NCBI GenBank assembly: GCA_902826635.1 | Contig: CADEFQ010000022.1 | Span: forward strand, 19,503 to 56,780 | Origin: an uncultured Pseudomonadota bacterium | Lineage (GTDB): Bacteria; Pseudomonadota; Gammaproteobacteria; Steroidobacterales; Steroidobacteraceae | Direction of reading: 5' to 3' | Length of the DNA: 37,278 nt | Shown here: one piece after another, positions 15,736 to 23,331 of the stretch | Position numbering within the stretch: the first letter of the stretch is position 1 | Layout of the letters: each line of letters starts with the position of its first letter | The notes under the pieces: model-generated | What the model was told of the DNA's origin: nothing | Seen by the model: the letters and a program-made list of their open reading frames with translations, nothing else | The model's database searches: none | Made by a program: the position numbers and the translations under genes

Positions 15736-16341
15736 ATGTCGCTCTACGAGAACTCGATTGCGTTCGAGTATCGGGAGCTTGCCGTCGGTGATGAGCGCGT
15801 TGCGGCGGAGTTTGCCGCGTTGTGGCCGATTCAGCGGATGCCGGTGCTCGTCGATCGCGGGCGCGCGGTGATGGAATCGAGCATCATCATCGAGCACCTC
15901 GCGCTCCACTACCCGGGCCCGGTGCCGCTGATCCCCGCCGATCCGCGCGCTGCGCTCGAAGTGCGGCTGATGGACCGCTTCTTCGACCACTACATCATGA
16001 GCCCGATGCAGAAGATCGTTTTCGACTGCCTCCGCGCCGCCGACCAGCGCGATGCGCGGGGCGTCGCCGAAGCCCGCGCGCTGCTCGACACGGCCTACGG
16101 CTGGCTCGACAACGCGCTGAAGGGGCGTGAATGGGCCGCGGGGAGCAGCTTCAGCCTCGCGGACTGCGCCGCAGCGCCGTCACTTTTCTACGCCGACTGG
16201 GTTCATCCGATCCCCGCGGAGCGCACCAACGCGCGCGCCTTGCGCACGCGCCTGCTCGCGCGCCCGTCATTCGCAAGGGCGGTGAATGAAGGGAGGCCCT
16301 ATCGGCATTACTTCCCACCCGGCGCGCCGGATCGGGATTGA
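15736..16341 (+). CDS. Glutathione S-transferase-like protein lacking the N-terminal catalytic segment
   Basis: This 201-residue protein begins MSLYENSIAFEYRELAVG, which corresponds to the end of helix 1 and strand 2 of the thioredoxin-like GST domain. The family's glutathione-binding QRMPVLVDRG with cis-Pro and VMESSIIIEHL (about 33-55) follow. The all-helical C-terminal domain covers about 70-190 (FSLADCAAAPSLFYAD is its N-capping box region). The expected first strand with the catalytic Ser, Tyr or Cys, about 20 residues, is missing. The frame upstream of the ATG at 15736 is open back to a stop near 15618 but encodes an arginine-rich sequence with no GST resemblance, inside yggX. It may be a decayed or non-catalytic GST. 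It starts 13 bases after yggX and may share its transcript. Confidence 0.75.
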   Translation: MSLYENSIAFEYRELAVGDERVAAEFAALWPIQRMPVLVDRGRAVMESSIIIEHLALHYPGPVPLIPADPRAALEVRLMDRFFDHYIMSPMQKIVFDCLRAADQRDARGVAEARALLDTAYGWLDNALKGREWAAGSSFSLADCAAAPSLFYADWVHPIPAERTNARALRTRLLARPSFARAVNEGRPYRHYFPPGAPDRD

Positions 16342-16365
16342 AGGTCGGCTCGCTGCCCGCCGCTT

Positions 16366-16911
16366 CTAGACTCCCATCGGTCGTCGCTTGTTCCGGAACG
16401 TCCGAATCCGGAATCCGGCCAGAATGAGCGCAATGCCTATGGCTATCGCGAACGCGCCGATCAGCGTCGCCATGGCGAGCGCGCCCGCCGCGGGGTTTCG
16501 GAGCACGAGCGCGCCGAACACGATGCTGACGGCGCCCGACAGTGCGAGCCACCACTCGAAGTCGATTTCGCGGTGGAACTTGATCGCCGCGTAGATGTCG
16601 AGCAGGCCGCGGGCGATTGCCCAGACGGCCACCACGATCAGGATCGAAATCGTCGCGATGCCGGGCGCCGCAATGGCGGCGATTCCCGCGAGCACGCTCA
16701 CGATGCCGCCCCAGAAGGGCCAGCCCCAGCCTTGCGCTTTTGAAGCGTAATAGATGGAGAACGCACCATCGACGATCCAGTAGGCGGCGATGATCGCGAG
16801 AAAGGCGAGGATGCTGATTCCGGGCCAGACGATGACGAGCCCGCCGAACAGGATCGCGACGATGCCGCGAACGAGCGGCACCCACCAGTAATCGAGCAGG
16901 GTCTTCTGCAT
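16366..16911 (-). CDS. HdeD-family (DUF308) membrane protein
   Basis: This 181-residue protein consists of six hydrophobic helices in three pairs, each with the DUF308 pattern: RGIVAILFGGLVIVWPGISI, then GIVSVLAGIAAIAAPGIATI and SGAVSIVFGALVLRNPAAGA. HdeD from E. coli is an inner-membrane protein linked to acid resistance at high cell density, and the molecular role of the wider family is unknown. It converges with the GST gene (24 bases between stops). The upstream side faces the tRNA-Phe promoter, separated by about 100 bases in which I see no strong promoter for this gene. Family membership is clear but acid resistance is not shown. Confidence 0.85.
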   Translation of the reverse strand: MQKTLLDYWWVPLVRGIVAILFGGLVIVWPGISILAFLAIIAAYWIVDGAFSIYYASKAQGWGWPFWGGIVSVLAGIAAIAAPGIATISILIVVAVWAIARGLLDIYAAIKFHREIDFEWWLALSGAVSIVFGALVLRNPAAGALAMATLIGAFAIAIGIALILAGFRIRTFRNKRRPMGV

Positions 16912-17015
16912 GAGGCTGCGCTCCCGTTCGCGGTTCCCTTCACGCTAGCATGGACCGGCGGGGTCGCTTTCGGCAATTGACCTTCGAAGTATCAAGGACT
17001 TGGCAGGTCCCGCGC

Positions 17016-17044
17016 TTGACGCCCCGCCGCCGCGCGGCTCTAAT
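17016..17044 (+). promoter_or_regulatory. Sigma-70 promoter of tRNA-Phe
   Basis: TTGACG (17016-17021) and TCTAAT (17039-17044) are separated by exactly 17 bases and match the -35 and -10 consensus at five of six positions each. The -10 end lies 20 bases before the tRNA, and the intervening sequence (ACGCGGCCC) is a GC-rich discriminator of the kind linked to stringent control of stable RNA genes. The stringent-response inference comes from known rRNA/tRNA promoters. Confidence 0.75.
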
Positions 17045-17064
17045 ACGCGGCCCTTCCCGACGGC

Positions 17065-17140
17065 GGCCAGGTAGCTCAGTTGGTAGAGCAGCGGATTGAA
17101 AATCCGCGTGTCGTTGGTTCGATTCCGACCCTGGCCACCA
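17065..17140 (+). tRNA. tRNA-Phe (anticodon GAA)
   Basis: This is a 76-base tRNA with CCA encoded. Acceptor arms GGCCAGG (17065-17071) and CCTGGCC (17130-17136) pair fully. The D arm begins GCTCAGTTGGTAGAGC. The anticodon stem GCGGA/TCCGC encloses the loop TTGAAAA, with anticodon GAA at 17098-17100. The T arm is GTTGG-TTCGATT-CCGAC. The discriminator is A137 and CCA is at 17138-17140. It reads UUC and UUU codons. No integrase or duplicate of its 3' end is visible in the window, so there is no sign of use as an attachment site. Confidence 0.98.
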
Positions 17141-17193
17141 TTTTCTCCGGTCTATTCCCGCGACTTGGGTAGCGTTACGCTCGGGGAGCCCAC

Positions 17194-18705
17194 ATGAAGA
17201 GAAGGGAATTCTGCACTTCGTCGCTTGCGGCGCTCGCGGTCACGGGCTTCTCCTCGCGCGCACGCGCTGCCGTCCCGGACGAATTGCCGGTATTGTCCCG
17301 GACCGGTCGGAAACTTCTGCTCACGCGCGCCGAAGTCGGCGAGTTGAAAGCCGGCCTGCGCGGCAGCTTGCTGTTGCGCGGCGATCAGGGCTACGAGCAG
17401 GCGCGCCACATCTGGAATGGCGCTTTCGATCGGCATCCCGCTGCGATCGTGCGCTGCGCGAACGCTTCGGACGTGGCCCACGCGGTGCAGTTCGTCGCGA
17501 CCCACGATCTGCTCGTGGCGGTGCGCGGGGGTGGACACAGCCTGCCCGGCCATTCGGTTTGCGACGACGGGGTCATGATCGACCTCGCACCGATGAAGGG
17601 CGTGCAAGCCGATCCCGCATCGAAAGTCGCGCGCGTCGAACCGGGTGTATTGCTCGGCGCCATGGATCGCGCTGCGCAGGCGCACGGGATGATCGTGCCG
17701 GCCGGTACCGTGTCGCATACCGGCGTGGCGGGCCTCACGTTGGGCGGTGGCTTCGGGCGCCTGGCGCGCAGGTTCGGTCTCAGCATCGACAGCCTGATCG
17801 GCGCCGACGTGGTCACGGCCGACGGTCGCCTCGTTCGTGCCGACAGTGAGGAAAACGCCGACCTCTACTGGGCGCTGCGCGGCGGCGGTGGAAATTTCGG
17901 TGTCGTGATTTCCTTCGAGTTCCGCATGCACCCGCTCGCGTGGGAGCCGGTCGGCGGCGACCTCGTCTATCCCTTCGCGCAGGCACGTTCGGTGCTGGAT
18001 GCCGTGGCGGGGTATTCGGAGGGAGCCTCCGATGACCTGTGGCTCGATCCGGTGCTCGAATGCGACGCACGCGGCACGAGGCAACTGCGTCTGACGCTCT
18101 GCCACTGCGGAGAAGCGCCGGGCGTCGCGCGCGATCTCGCGGCGATTCGCAAGTTCGGCAAGCCGACCCTCGACACCACGGGCGCACGGCCGTACGTGAC
18201 CCTGCAATCCGAACACGACGACGACTCGCCACACGGTCGCGGCTATTACATGACCGGCGGGCTGGTGCAGTCGATGTCGCCGGCGCTGATCGCGAATGCG
18301 ATCGACTGCATCCAGCGGCCCGGTGCCGAGCTGGCCAAGATCAGCATCACGCAGCATGGCGGCGCGATTGCACGCGTGCCGTCGCAGGCCACGGCGTTTG
18401 CGAATCGCGGCGCCTCCCACAATGTGGTGGTGCGCGCAGCCTGGGACGATCCCGCCGACGCAGAATCACGCAAGGCCTGGCAGAAGGAAACCTGGAAGGG
18501 CTTCGCACCGCTCTCGCAGGCGATATACGCCAACCTGAATCTTGGCGATGCCGATCCGCGGACCCTGAGCGCCTACGGTCCCAATCTCCCGCGGCTGATG
18601 GAACTCAAGGCGCGCTACGACGCGAAGAACCTGTTCCATCTCAATCCGAACATCAAGCCACACGCGCTACCTGTTACAGGCCCGCCTTCCCCAATGCGTC
18701 CATGA
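17194..18705 (+). CDS. Tat-exported FAD-linked oxidase (PCMH/BBE family)
   Basis: This 503-residue flavoprotein starts with a twin-arginine-like signal (MKRREFCTSSLAALAVTGF, cleavage near ARA-AVP). The FAD-binding PCMH domain (about 85-260) has RGGGHSLPGHS, in which His 115 is the expected site of 8-alpha-histidyl FAD attachment. It continues with GVAGLTLGGGFGRLARRFGL and WALRGGGGNFGVV. The C-terminus ends with the BBE motif NLFHLNPNIKP. At the position where berberine-bridge enzymes have a second flavin-linking Cys, this protein reads GTVSHTGVAG, so linkage through His only is likely. It would oxidise a small alcohol, sugar or amine with O2 in the periplasm; the substrate is unknown. GGGGAG at 17183-17188, five bases before the ATG, supports the start. 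Confidence 0.88.
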   Translation: MKRREFCTSSLAALAVTGFSSRARAAVPDELPVLSRTGRKLLLTRAEVGELKAGLRGSLLLRGDQGYEQARHIWNGAFDRHPAAIVRCANASDVAHAVQFVATHDLLVAVRGGGHSLPGHSVCDDGVMIDLAPMKGVQADPASKVARVEPGVLLGAMDRAAQAHGMIVPAGTVSHTGVAGLTLGGGFGRLARRFGLSIDSLIGADVVTADGRLVRADSEENADLYWALRGGGGNFGVVISFEFRMHPLAWEPVGGDLVYPFAQARSVLDAVAGYSEGASDDLWLDPVLECDARGTRQLRLTLCHCGEAPGVARDLAAIRKFGKPTLDTTGARPYVTLQSEHDDDSPHGRGYYMTGGLVQSMSPALIANAIDCIQRPGAELAKISITQHGGAIARVPSQATAFANRGASHNVVVRAAWDDPADAESRKAWQKETWKGFAPLSQAIYANLNLGDADPRTLSAYGPNLPRLMELKARYDAKNLFHLNPNIKPHALPVTGPPSPMRP

Positions 18706-18937
18706 GTTCGCGCACGGTCTGCGCCAGCGCCGGATGTTCCACCTCGAACTTCACTTCGAGTTCTCGCAGCCGCGGCCGGTGCGACGGGCTGTCCTGAGAC
18801 GGCGGCTCGCCTACCAGGCGATCGATGTCGACCGACAGGCGACGCAGCGACTCGCGCGATTCCGCGTCGACGCTCGCGGTGCGGCCGAGTTCGGCGCGGA
18901 GTCTCTCGAGCGATTTGCGCAGGTCGTCGGAATCCAT
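18674..18937 (-). CDS. DUF4404 family small protein
   Basis: This 87-residue, highly charged helical protein starts MDSDDLRKSLERLRAELG and continues SRESLRRLSVDIDRLV, the pattern of the DUF4404 family of small cytosolic proteins of unknown function. GAGGA lies eight bases before the ATG at 18937. The frame is open further upstream to 19033, but that part is not family-like. The last 32 bases overlap the end of the flavin oxidase gene on the other strand. Coiled-coil character suggests self-association; nothing more can be inferred. Confidence 0.72.
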   Translation of the reverse strand: MDSDDLRKSLERLRAELGRTASVDAESRESLRRLSVDIDRLVGEPPSQDSPSHRPRLRELEVKFEVEHPALAQTVRELMDALGKAGL

Positions 18938-19047
18938 GCGGGTTTTCCTCGTTTCACTACGAGGGTACGACACCGGCGGTGCGATCGCTACTGCCCACGA
19001 ACGCGTTCCGTCGGGAACTGTGGGGCGTTGCACGCGTCCATCTCCAC

Positions 19048-19833
19048 ATGCTTCAGATTGATCTATCGGGCCGACGCGCGCTCGTCACCGGCGCGAATTC
19101 CGGCCTCGGCCGTGCCATCGCGCGCAATCTCGCGGCCGCAGGCGCGCGCGTCGCCGTGCACGCGCTGAGCGATCCGGTCAGCGCCGGGGCCGTGGTCAAG
19201 GAGATTGAGCAGGCGGGCGCCGAAGCCGTGGCGGTCTTCGGCGATATCAGCCGGCCCTCGCAGGTCGAGCAGGTCTTTGCCGGTGTCGACGCCGCCTTCG
19301 GCGGGCTCGACATTCTGGTCAACAACGCCGGCATCGACGGCGCGCGCGCAATGTGCGCCGATAGCGACCCGAAACAGTGGGAAACCGTCATCGCGATCGA
19401 CCTGCACGGCCCGTACTACTGCACGCGGCAGGCGCTGCAGCGCATGCTGCCGCAGCGGCGCGGCGTGATCCTGCAGATCACTTCGGTGCACGAGTTCATT
19501 CCGTGGGCGGGCTACAGCGCATACACGAGCGCGAAGGCGGCGCTGTCGATGTTCACGAAGACCGTCGCGCAGGAAGTGGCGACACAGGGCGTGCGCGTGC
19601 TGGCGATCGCTCCGGGCGCGATTCGCACGCCGATCAACGCGGACGTGTGGGGCAGTCCCGCGGGCCTGCGCGACCTCGACCAGAAGATCGCGATGGGTCG
19701 GCCGGGTGAACCGGACGAAATCGGGCGCGTTGCTGCGTTTCTCGCGAGTGATCTCGCCAGCTACATCACCGGCACCACACTTGCGGTCGACGGCGGAATG
19801 CTGATCTATCCCGATTTCAGTCACGGTGGATGA
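19048..19833 (+). CDS. Short-chain dehydrogenase/reductase (glucose 1-dehydrogenase-like)
   Basis: This 261-residue SDR has the cofactor motif TGANSGLG (about 14-21), the NNAG motif (LVNNAGIDGA), a catalytic Ser in ITSVHEFIP, YTSAK with the catalytic Tyr and Lys, and the C-terminal ASYITGTTLAVDGGML. All classical SDR active-site residues are present, so it should be an active NAD(P)-dependent oxidoreductase. Annotation as glucose 1-dehydrogenase is common for this subfamily but the substrate is not proven. I chose the ATG at 19048, which places the Rossmann motif at the usual distance; a GTG at 18979 would add 23 residues unlike the family. It overlaps the following MFS gene by four bases. 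Confidence 0.88.
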   Translation: MLQIDLSGRRALVTGANSGLGRAIARNLAAAGARVAVHALSDPVSAGAVVKEIEQAGAEAVAVFGDISRPSQVEQVFAGVDAAFGGLDILVNNAGIDGARAMCADSDPKQWETVIAIDLHGPYYCTRQALQRMLPQRRGVILQITSVHEFIPWAGYSAYTSAKAALSMFTKTVAQEVATQGVRVLAIAPGAIRTPINADVWGSPAGLRDLDQKIAMGRPGEPDEIGRVAAFLASDLASYITGTTLAVDGGMLIYPDFSHGG

Positions 19834-20978
19834 TACGGCCGCCCGTGAGTCAACGCCGCCTGCAGATCACGTGCATATTCCTCGCGGGCATCCTGCAGGG
19901 CAGCGCGTTCGTCTTGATTCCGGCGCTGGGCAACGCCCTGACCTCGGCGCCCTACAATCTTGGCAGTGAAGCCTACGCGCTGCTGTTTCTTCCCCAGATC
20001 GCGGGCGCGGTCGTGGGCGCGGCGGTCGCCGGCCGGGTGCAAGGTCGATTCGGCATGGGGCGCCTCTTTCGCTGGGGGCTCACGGCCAACTTGCTGGCGC
20101 TGTTGCTGTTGTCGAGCGCGGCGCGCACGGCCGGCGGACCGCTGACCTACGCGCTGATCCTGGCGGATGGCCTGCTGCTGGGCTTGGGCTTCGGATGGAC
20201 ACTCGCGGCGATCAACCACTACTCCGCATTTTTCTTCAGTGGATCGGCGAGCACCGCGATCACTTTGCTCAATGCCGCGATCGGCGGCGCGACGGCGCTC
20301 TCTCCGCTCGCGCTCTCCGTCGCGCAGGCGCACGGGTCCTGGGCATCATGGCCGATGGCGCTCGCGGCGGGCTTCGCCGTCGCGTTGCCGCTGCGACTGC
20401 CGGAGACCGATGACGAGGCAGGCACCGTCTTCTGGCCGCGCGGCTTGTTGCCGTTCGTCGCCGTGGTATTGGTGTATGCCATCTGCGAAGGCAGTTTCGG
20501 CAGCTGGGCGAGCGTGTACGTCAGCGTCGACAGGCAATTCGGGAATCACGCCGGTACGCTCGCGCTGTCGGCGTTCTGGGCCAGCATGACGCTGGCTCGC
20601 GTGGTTCTCGCCCCGTTGCCGCAACGCTGGATTTCGCGGCGCAGCCTGCTCCTCACGTCGGCTGCGGGCATCGCCGGTTGTTTCGCCTTGCTGCCGTGGC
20701 TATCCGGCCCGTGGGTTCTGGTGAGCGCGTTCGCGCTCGCCGGGGCGGCGTGCAGCATTTTCTATCCGTTCGTGATGAGCGCGGCCCTCGCGCGCTTCCC
20801 TCGCCATGAAACCCAGGTTGCAGGGCTCATCGTGGCGGCGCTGATGGTCGGCGAAGGGCTCGGGTCCTACGGGCCGGGGCTGTTGCAGCCGGGCTTGCGC
20901 CTCGACGATATCTACCTGCTCTCGGCACTGTGGGGCGCGCCTCTCGTGATCGGCGCGTGGCTCGCCAGTCGATCGTAG
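19830..20978 (+). CDS. MFS transporter
   Basis: This 382-residue protein has about twelve hydrophobic helices in two six-helix halves. The loop after helix 2 has GRVQGRFGMGRLFRWG, the MFS motif A region, and a hydrophilic stretch (LRLPETDDEAG, about 188-199) divides the halves. It is a secondary transporter of the inner membrane with unknown cargo. Its ATG overlaps the SDR stop (ATGA), so the two are made together, and the transporter may carry the SDR substrate or product. The protein is on the short side for MFS but has no visible truncation. Confidence 0.85.
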   Translation: MIRPPVSQRRLQITCIFLAGILQGSAFVLIPALGNALTSAPYNLGSEAYALLFLPQIAGAVVGAAVAGRVQGRFGMGRLFRWGLTANLLALLLLSSAARTAGGPLTYALILADGLLLGLGFGWTLAAINHYSAFFFSGSASTAITLLNAAIGGATALSPLALSVAQAHGSWASWPMALAAGFAVALPLRLPETDDEAGTVFWPRGLLPFVAVVLVYAICEGSFGSWASVYVSVDRQFGNHAGTLALSAFWASMTLARVVLAPLPQRWISRRSLLLTSAAGIAGCFALLPWLSGPWVLVSAFALAGAACSIFYPFVMSAALARFPRHETQVAGLIVAALMVGEGLGSYGPGLLQPGLRLDDIYLLSALWGAPLVIGAWLASRS

Positions 20979-20992
20979 TACATTGCCGGCCC

Positions 20993-22120
20993 ATGCTCAC
21001 CCGGCCCGAGGCGAAGCGAATCTGGCTGCGCGCCCAGCGGCTCGATGAGCCTGCGCCCTTCGGTGCCGGACCAGCGGCGACGCGCGCGGCGATCGAGCAT
21101 CTTGGCTACGTGCAGATCGACACGATCCATGTGATCGAACGCTGTCACCACCAGATTCTCTACACACGCATCCCGGATTATCGACGCGAGCACTTGCGCG
21201 AGGCGCAGACGGTCGACAAGTCGGTGTTCGAATACTGGACGCATGCGCTCGCTTACGTGCCGACGCGTGACCTGCGCTTTTTCCGGCGCGCGATGCGCCG
21301 CGACTGGCGGTGTCACAGCGGCGGGTTCGGGGCCGTGAAGCGTGAGGACTTGCGCCGCGTGCTCGCGCGCATCCGGCGGCAGGGCGCACTCACGATCCGC
21401 GACATCGACGATGACGTGCTCGTCGACAAGGACCACGAGTGGGCGAGCCGCAAGCCTTCGAAGCGCGCATTGCAGCTCGCGTTCTTCCAGGGGCGCCTCG
21501 TCGTGAGCGAGCGCAGCGGCATGCTGAAGACCTACGAACTCGCCGAGCGCCATTTCGGCTGGGAGCAGCCCCCGCCCGCCGCCACCGAGCGCGAGGTAGA
21601 GGGCTATCTGCTCGATCGCGCGTTGCGGGCGCAGGGCATCGTGAGCCTGGATTCAATTTGCCACCTCGACGCGGCGCGAAAGCCGGCGGTGCGACGGTTG
21701 ATCGAAGCGAGGGTGCGGCGCAAGGAATTGTTGCCGGTTGCGCTCGAGGGGGCGGGGAAGATCGAGCATTGGGTGTGCCCGGATACACTCGATGCCGCGC
21801 GGGACGCGCCGCCGGAAGCCGTGCACATCCTCTCGCCCTTTGATCCGCTCGTGATCCAGCGCAAGCGGCTGCAGCTCTTCTTCGGCTATCAGCACTGCTT
21901 CGAGGCGTACGTGCCGAAGGCAAAGCGGCAGTTCGGCTATTTCACCCAGCCGGTGCTCGTCGGCGAGGAAATCGTCGCGGCGATCGACCTCAAGACGGAT
22001 CGGGAGCGCGGCACGCTCCTCGTTCAACAGTGGAACTGGATCGGCAAACGCCCGCGCCGCGCGCTGAAGCAGCGGATCGAAGAGTCCCTGCACCGCTTCG
22101 AGCGCTTTCAGCTGGCGTAG
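20993..22120 (+). CDS. ycaQ: YcaQ-type winged-helix DNA glycosylase (crosslink repair)
   Basis: This 375-residue protein matches the HTH_42/YcaQ family. The N-terminus has the QxD catalytic motif as YVQIDTIHVIER (Gln 41, Asp 43), followed by FEYWTHALAYVPTRDLRFF, then winged-helix repeats and a C-terminal LSPFDPLVIQRKRLQLFFGY block. E. coli YcaQ (AlkX) and Streptomyces AlkZ unhook DNA interstrand crosslinks caused by alkylating agents. The QxD pair is intact, so activity is likely. The start at 20993 places QxD at the family's usual distance. An upstream extension of 21 codons lies inside the MFS gene. It follows the MFS gene by 14 bases and converges with the JmjC-cupin gene. Confidence 0.87.
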   Translation: MLTRPEAKRIWLRAQRLDEPAPFGAGPAATRAAIEHLGYVQIDTIHVIERCHHQILYTRIPDYRREHLREAQTVDKSVFEYWTHALAYVPTRDLRFFRRAMRRDWRCHSGGFGAVKREDLRRVLARIRRQGALTIRDIDDDVLVDKDHEWASRKPSKRALQLAFFQGRLVVSERSGMLKTYELAERHFGWEQPPPAATEREVEGYLLDRALRAQGIVSLDSICHLDAARKPAVRRLIEARVRRKELLPVALEGAGKIEHWVCPDTLDAARDAPPEAVHILSPFDPLVIQRKRLQLFFGYQHCFEAYVPKAKRQFGYFTQPVLVGEEIVAAIDLKTDRERGTLLVQQWNWIGKRPRRALKQRIEESLHRFERFQLA

Positions 22121-22135
22121 GGCGTCGGTGCCAAC

Positions 22136-23308
22136 TCACCTCATCTCGGTCTCGACGAGGATTCCCGCCTGCAGCAGCCGTTCGAGGTCCGCGCGTAACG
22201 CCTGCTCATCGACACCGGTCTGGCGCGTGATCGCGTCTTGCAGCGCGAACATGCGTTGCGACAGCATCCACTCGACCGCGGGATACGTTGCGCCGAGCGG
22301 GATCTCGCCCGCGTCGTGCACGACCGCGAAGCCGCTGTCCCGTCGCACCACGCGCGCGCGCTTCGCGGGCGAATACCACGCCGGCGGCAACTGTGCCGGC
22401 AGGCGATAGTCGGCGGCGACGCCGGCGAGATCGCGCTGGCTGTTCAGCACGTCGATCGCGAACGCAGCCGAGGTCATCATGTCCTTGACCCGGCCGCCCA
22501 GGCCTTCGAGCCGCGCCTGCAGCGCCGCCGGATCGCGTGCGTCGGGCAGGTATGCCCGAAACCCGCTCTCGGCCGCCAGCGCTTTTTCGAGCAACTTGAA
22601 CAGCGAGAGCCCGGATGTGGGCGCTACGCCAAAGGTGACGTGGAGCGAGGCCTGCGCGCCAGTGAGCGCGTCGTGATACTGGCCGCGCGGCAGGTAGAGC
22701 AAGTCGCCGGGGCGCATCACGACTTCGAAGATCATCCGGCCGCGCGTCGAATTCAGGAACTGCTCGCCCTCGTCGCCGGGCGGCACCGGTGCGATCGGCG
22801 CGTCGGCGCGCGCCTCGTAGATGCGCCAGGTCTTCTCGCCTTCGGCTTGCACGGCAAAGACGTCGTGCAGGTCGAAGTGCGTCTGGAAAGCCTGAACGCC
22901 CTGGAAGGAGCAATAGACGTTCGCGAACGAGCGCGCGGCGAACTCCTGCGCCAGCATGCGCGCCACCGCGCCCACCGGCGGGCAGACGCGATGCAGTTGA
23001 TTGGCGACGAGGCTCGCGCCGAGGCCCATGAGCGCCGACACCTTGGACGGATTGACCGGGGCGGGACTGCCGACGCGCAGGTCCGCGGTGTCGCAATAGT
23101 TTTCACGCAGTGCGGCGCGACTCTTGAAATAGACCTTGAGCGTGTCCTCGTTCCAGTAAGGCGTGAGCGCCAGCACTTCGTTGAAGCGCGACCACGGCAG
23201 CAGGTCCGCTCGCGCCCCCTCGCTGCGGATGTGCAGGGGCTGCTTGCCGAAGTACTGGCTGCGAAACGCCCCGGGATCGAACGGCGCGATGAACTGCGCG
23301 AAATCCAT
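22136..23308 (-). CDS. JmjC/cupin-4 domain Fe(II)/2-oxoglutarate oxygenase-like protein
   Basis: This 390-residue protein matches the Cupin_4/JmjC family (PF08007-like). The iron site is H144-x-D146 (THFDLHDVF) with H212 (YLPRGQYHDALT), the facial triad of 2-oxoglutarate oxygenases. EGEKTWRIYEA and RPGDLLYLPRGQ are family signatures, and a winged-helix-like C-terminal part (about 290-390) ends the protein. E. coli RoxA (YcfD) of this family hydroxylates ribosomal protein L16 at an arginine, and other members modify peptides. The ATG at 23308 gives a typical N-terminus (MDFAQFIAPFDPGAFRSQYF); an ATG at 23326 is also in frame. It is divergent from a sulfotransferase-like gene starting 23 bases away. 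The substrate is uncertain. Confidence 0.85.
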   Translation of the reverse strand: MDFAQFIAPFDPGAFRSQYFGKQPLHIRSEGARADLLPWSRFNEVLALTPYWNEDTLKVYFKSRAALRENYCDTADLRVGSPAPVNPSKVSALMGLGASLVANQLHRVCPPVGAVARMLAQEFAARSFANVYCSFQGVQAFQTHFDLHDVFAVQAEGEKTWRIYEARADAPIAPVPPGDEGEQFLNSTRGRMIFEVVMRPGDLLYLPRGQYHDALTGAQASLHVTFGVAPTSGLSLFKLLEKALAAESGFRAYLPDARDPAALQARLEGLGGRVKDMMTSAAFAIDVLNSQRDLAGVAADYRLPAQLPPAWYSPAKRARVVRRDSGFAVVHDAGEIPLGATYPAVEWMLSQRMFALQDAITRQTGVDEQALRADLERLLQAGILVETEMR

Positions 23309-23331
23309 GGCGCGAGACGTTAGCATGGCGC

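Noticed and set aside
16912-17015. Promoter for the HdeD-type gene
   Set aside because: A TTGCCG-like -35 was found but no -10 at 16-18 bases; not strong enough to list.
17065-17160. tRNA-Phe as an integration site for a mobile element
   Set aside because: No integrase gene and no second copy of the tRNA 3' end was seen downstream in the window.
17152-18420. A 422-codon minus-strand frame opposite the flavin oxidase gene
   Set aside because: The plus strand has full PCMH/BBE motifs and a well-placed ribosome binding site.
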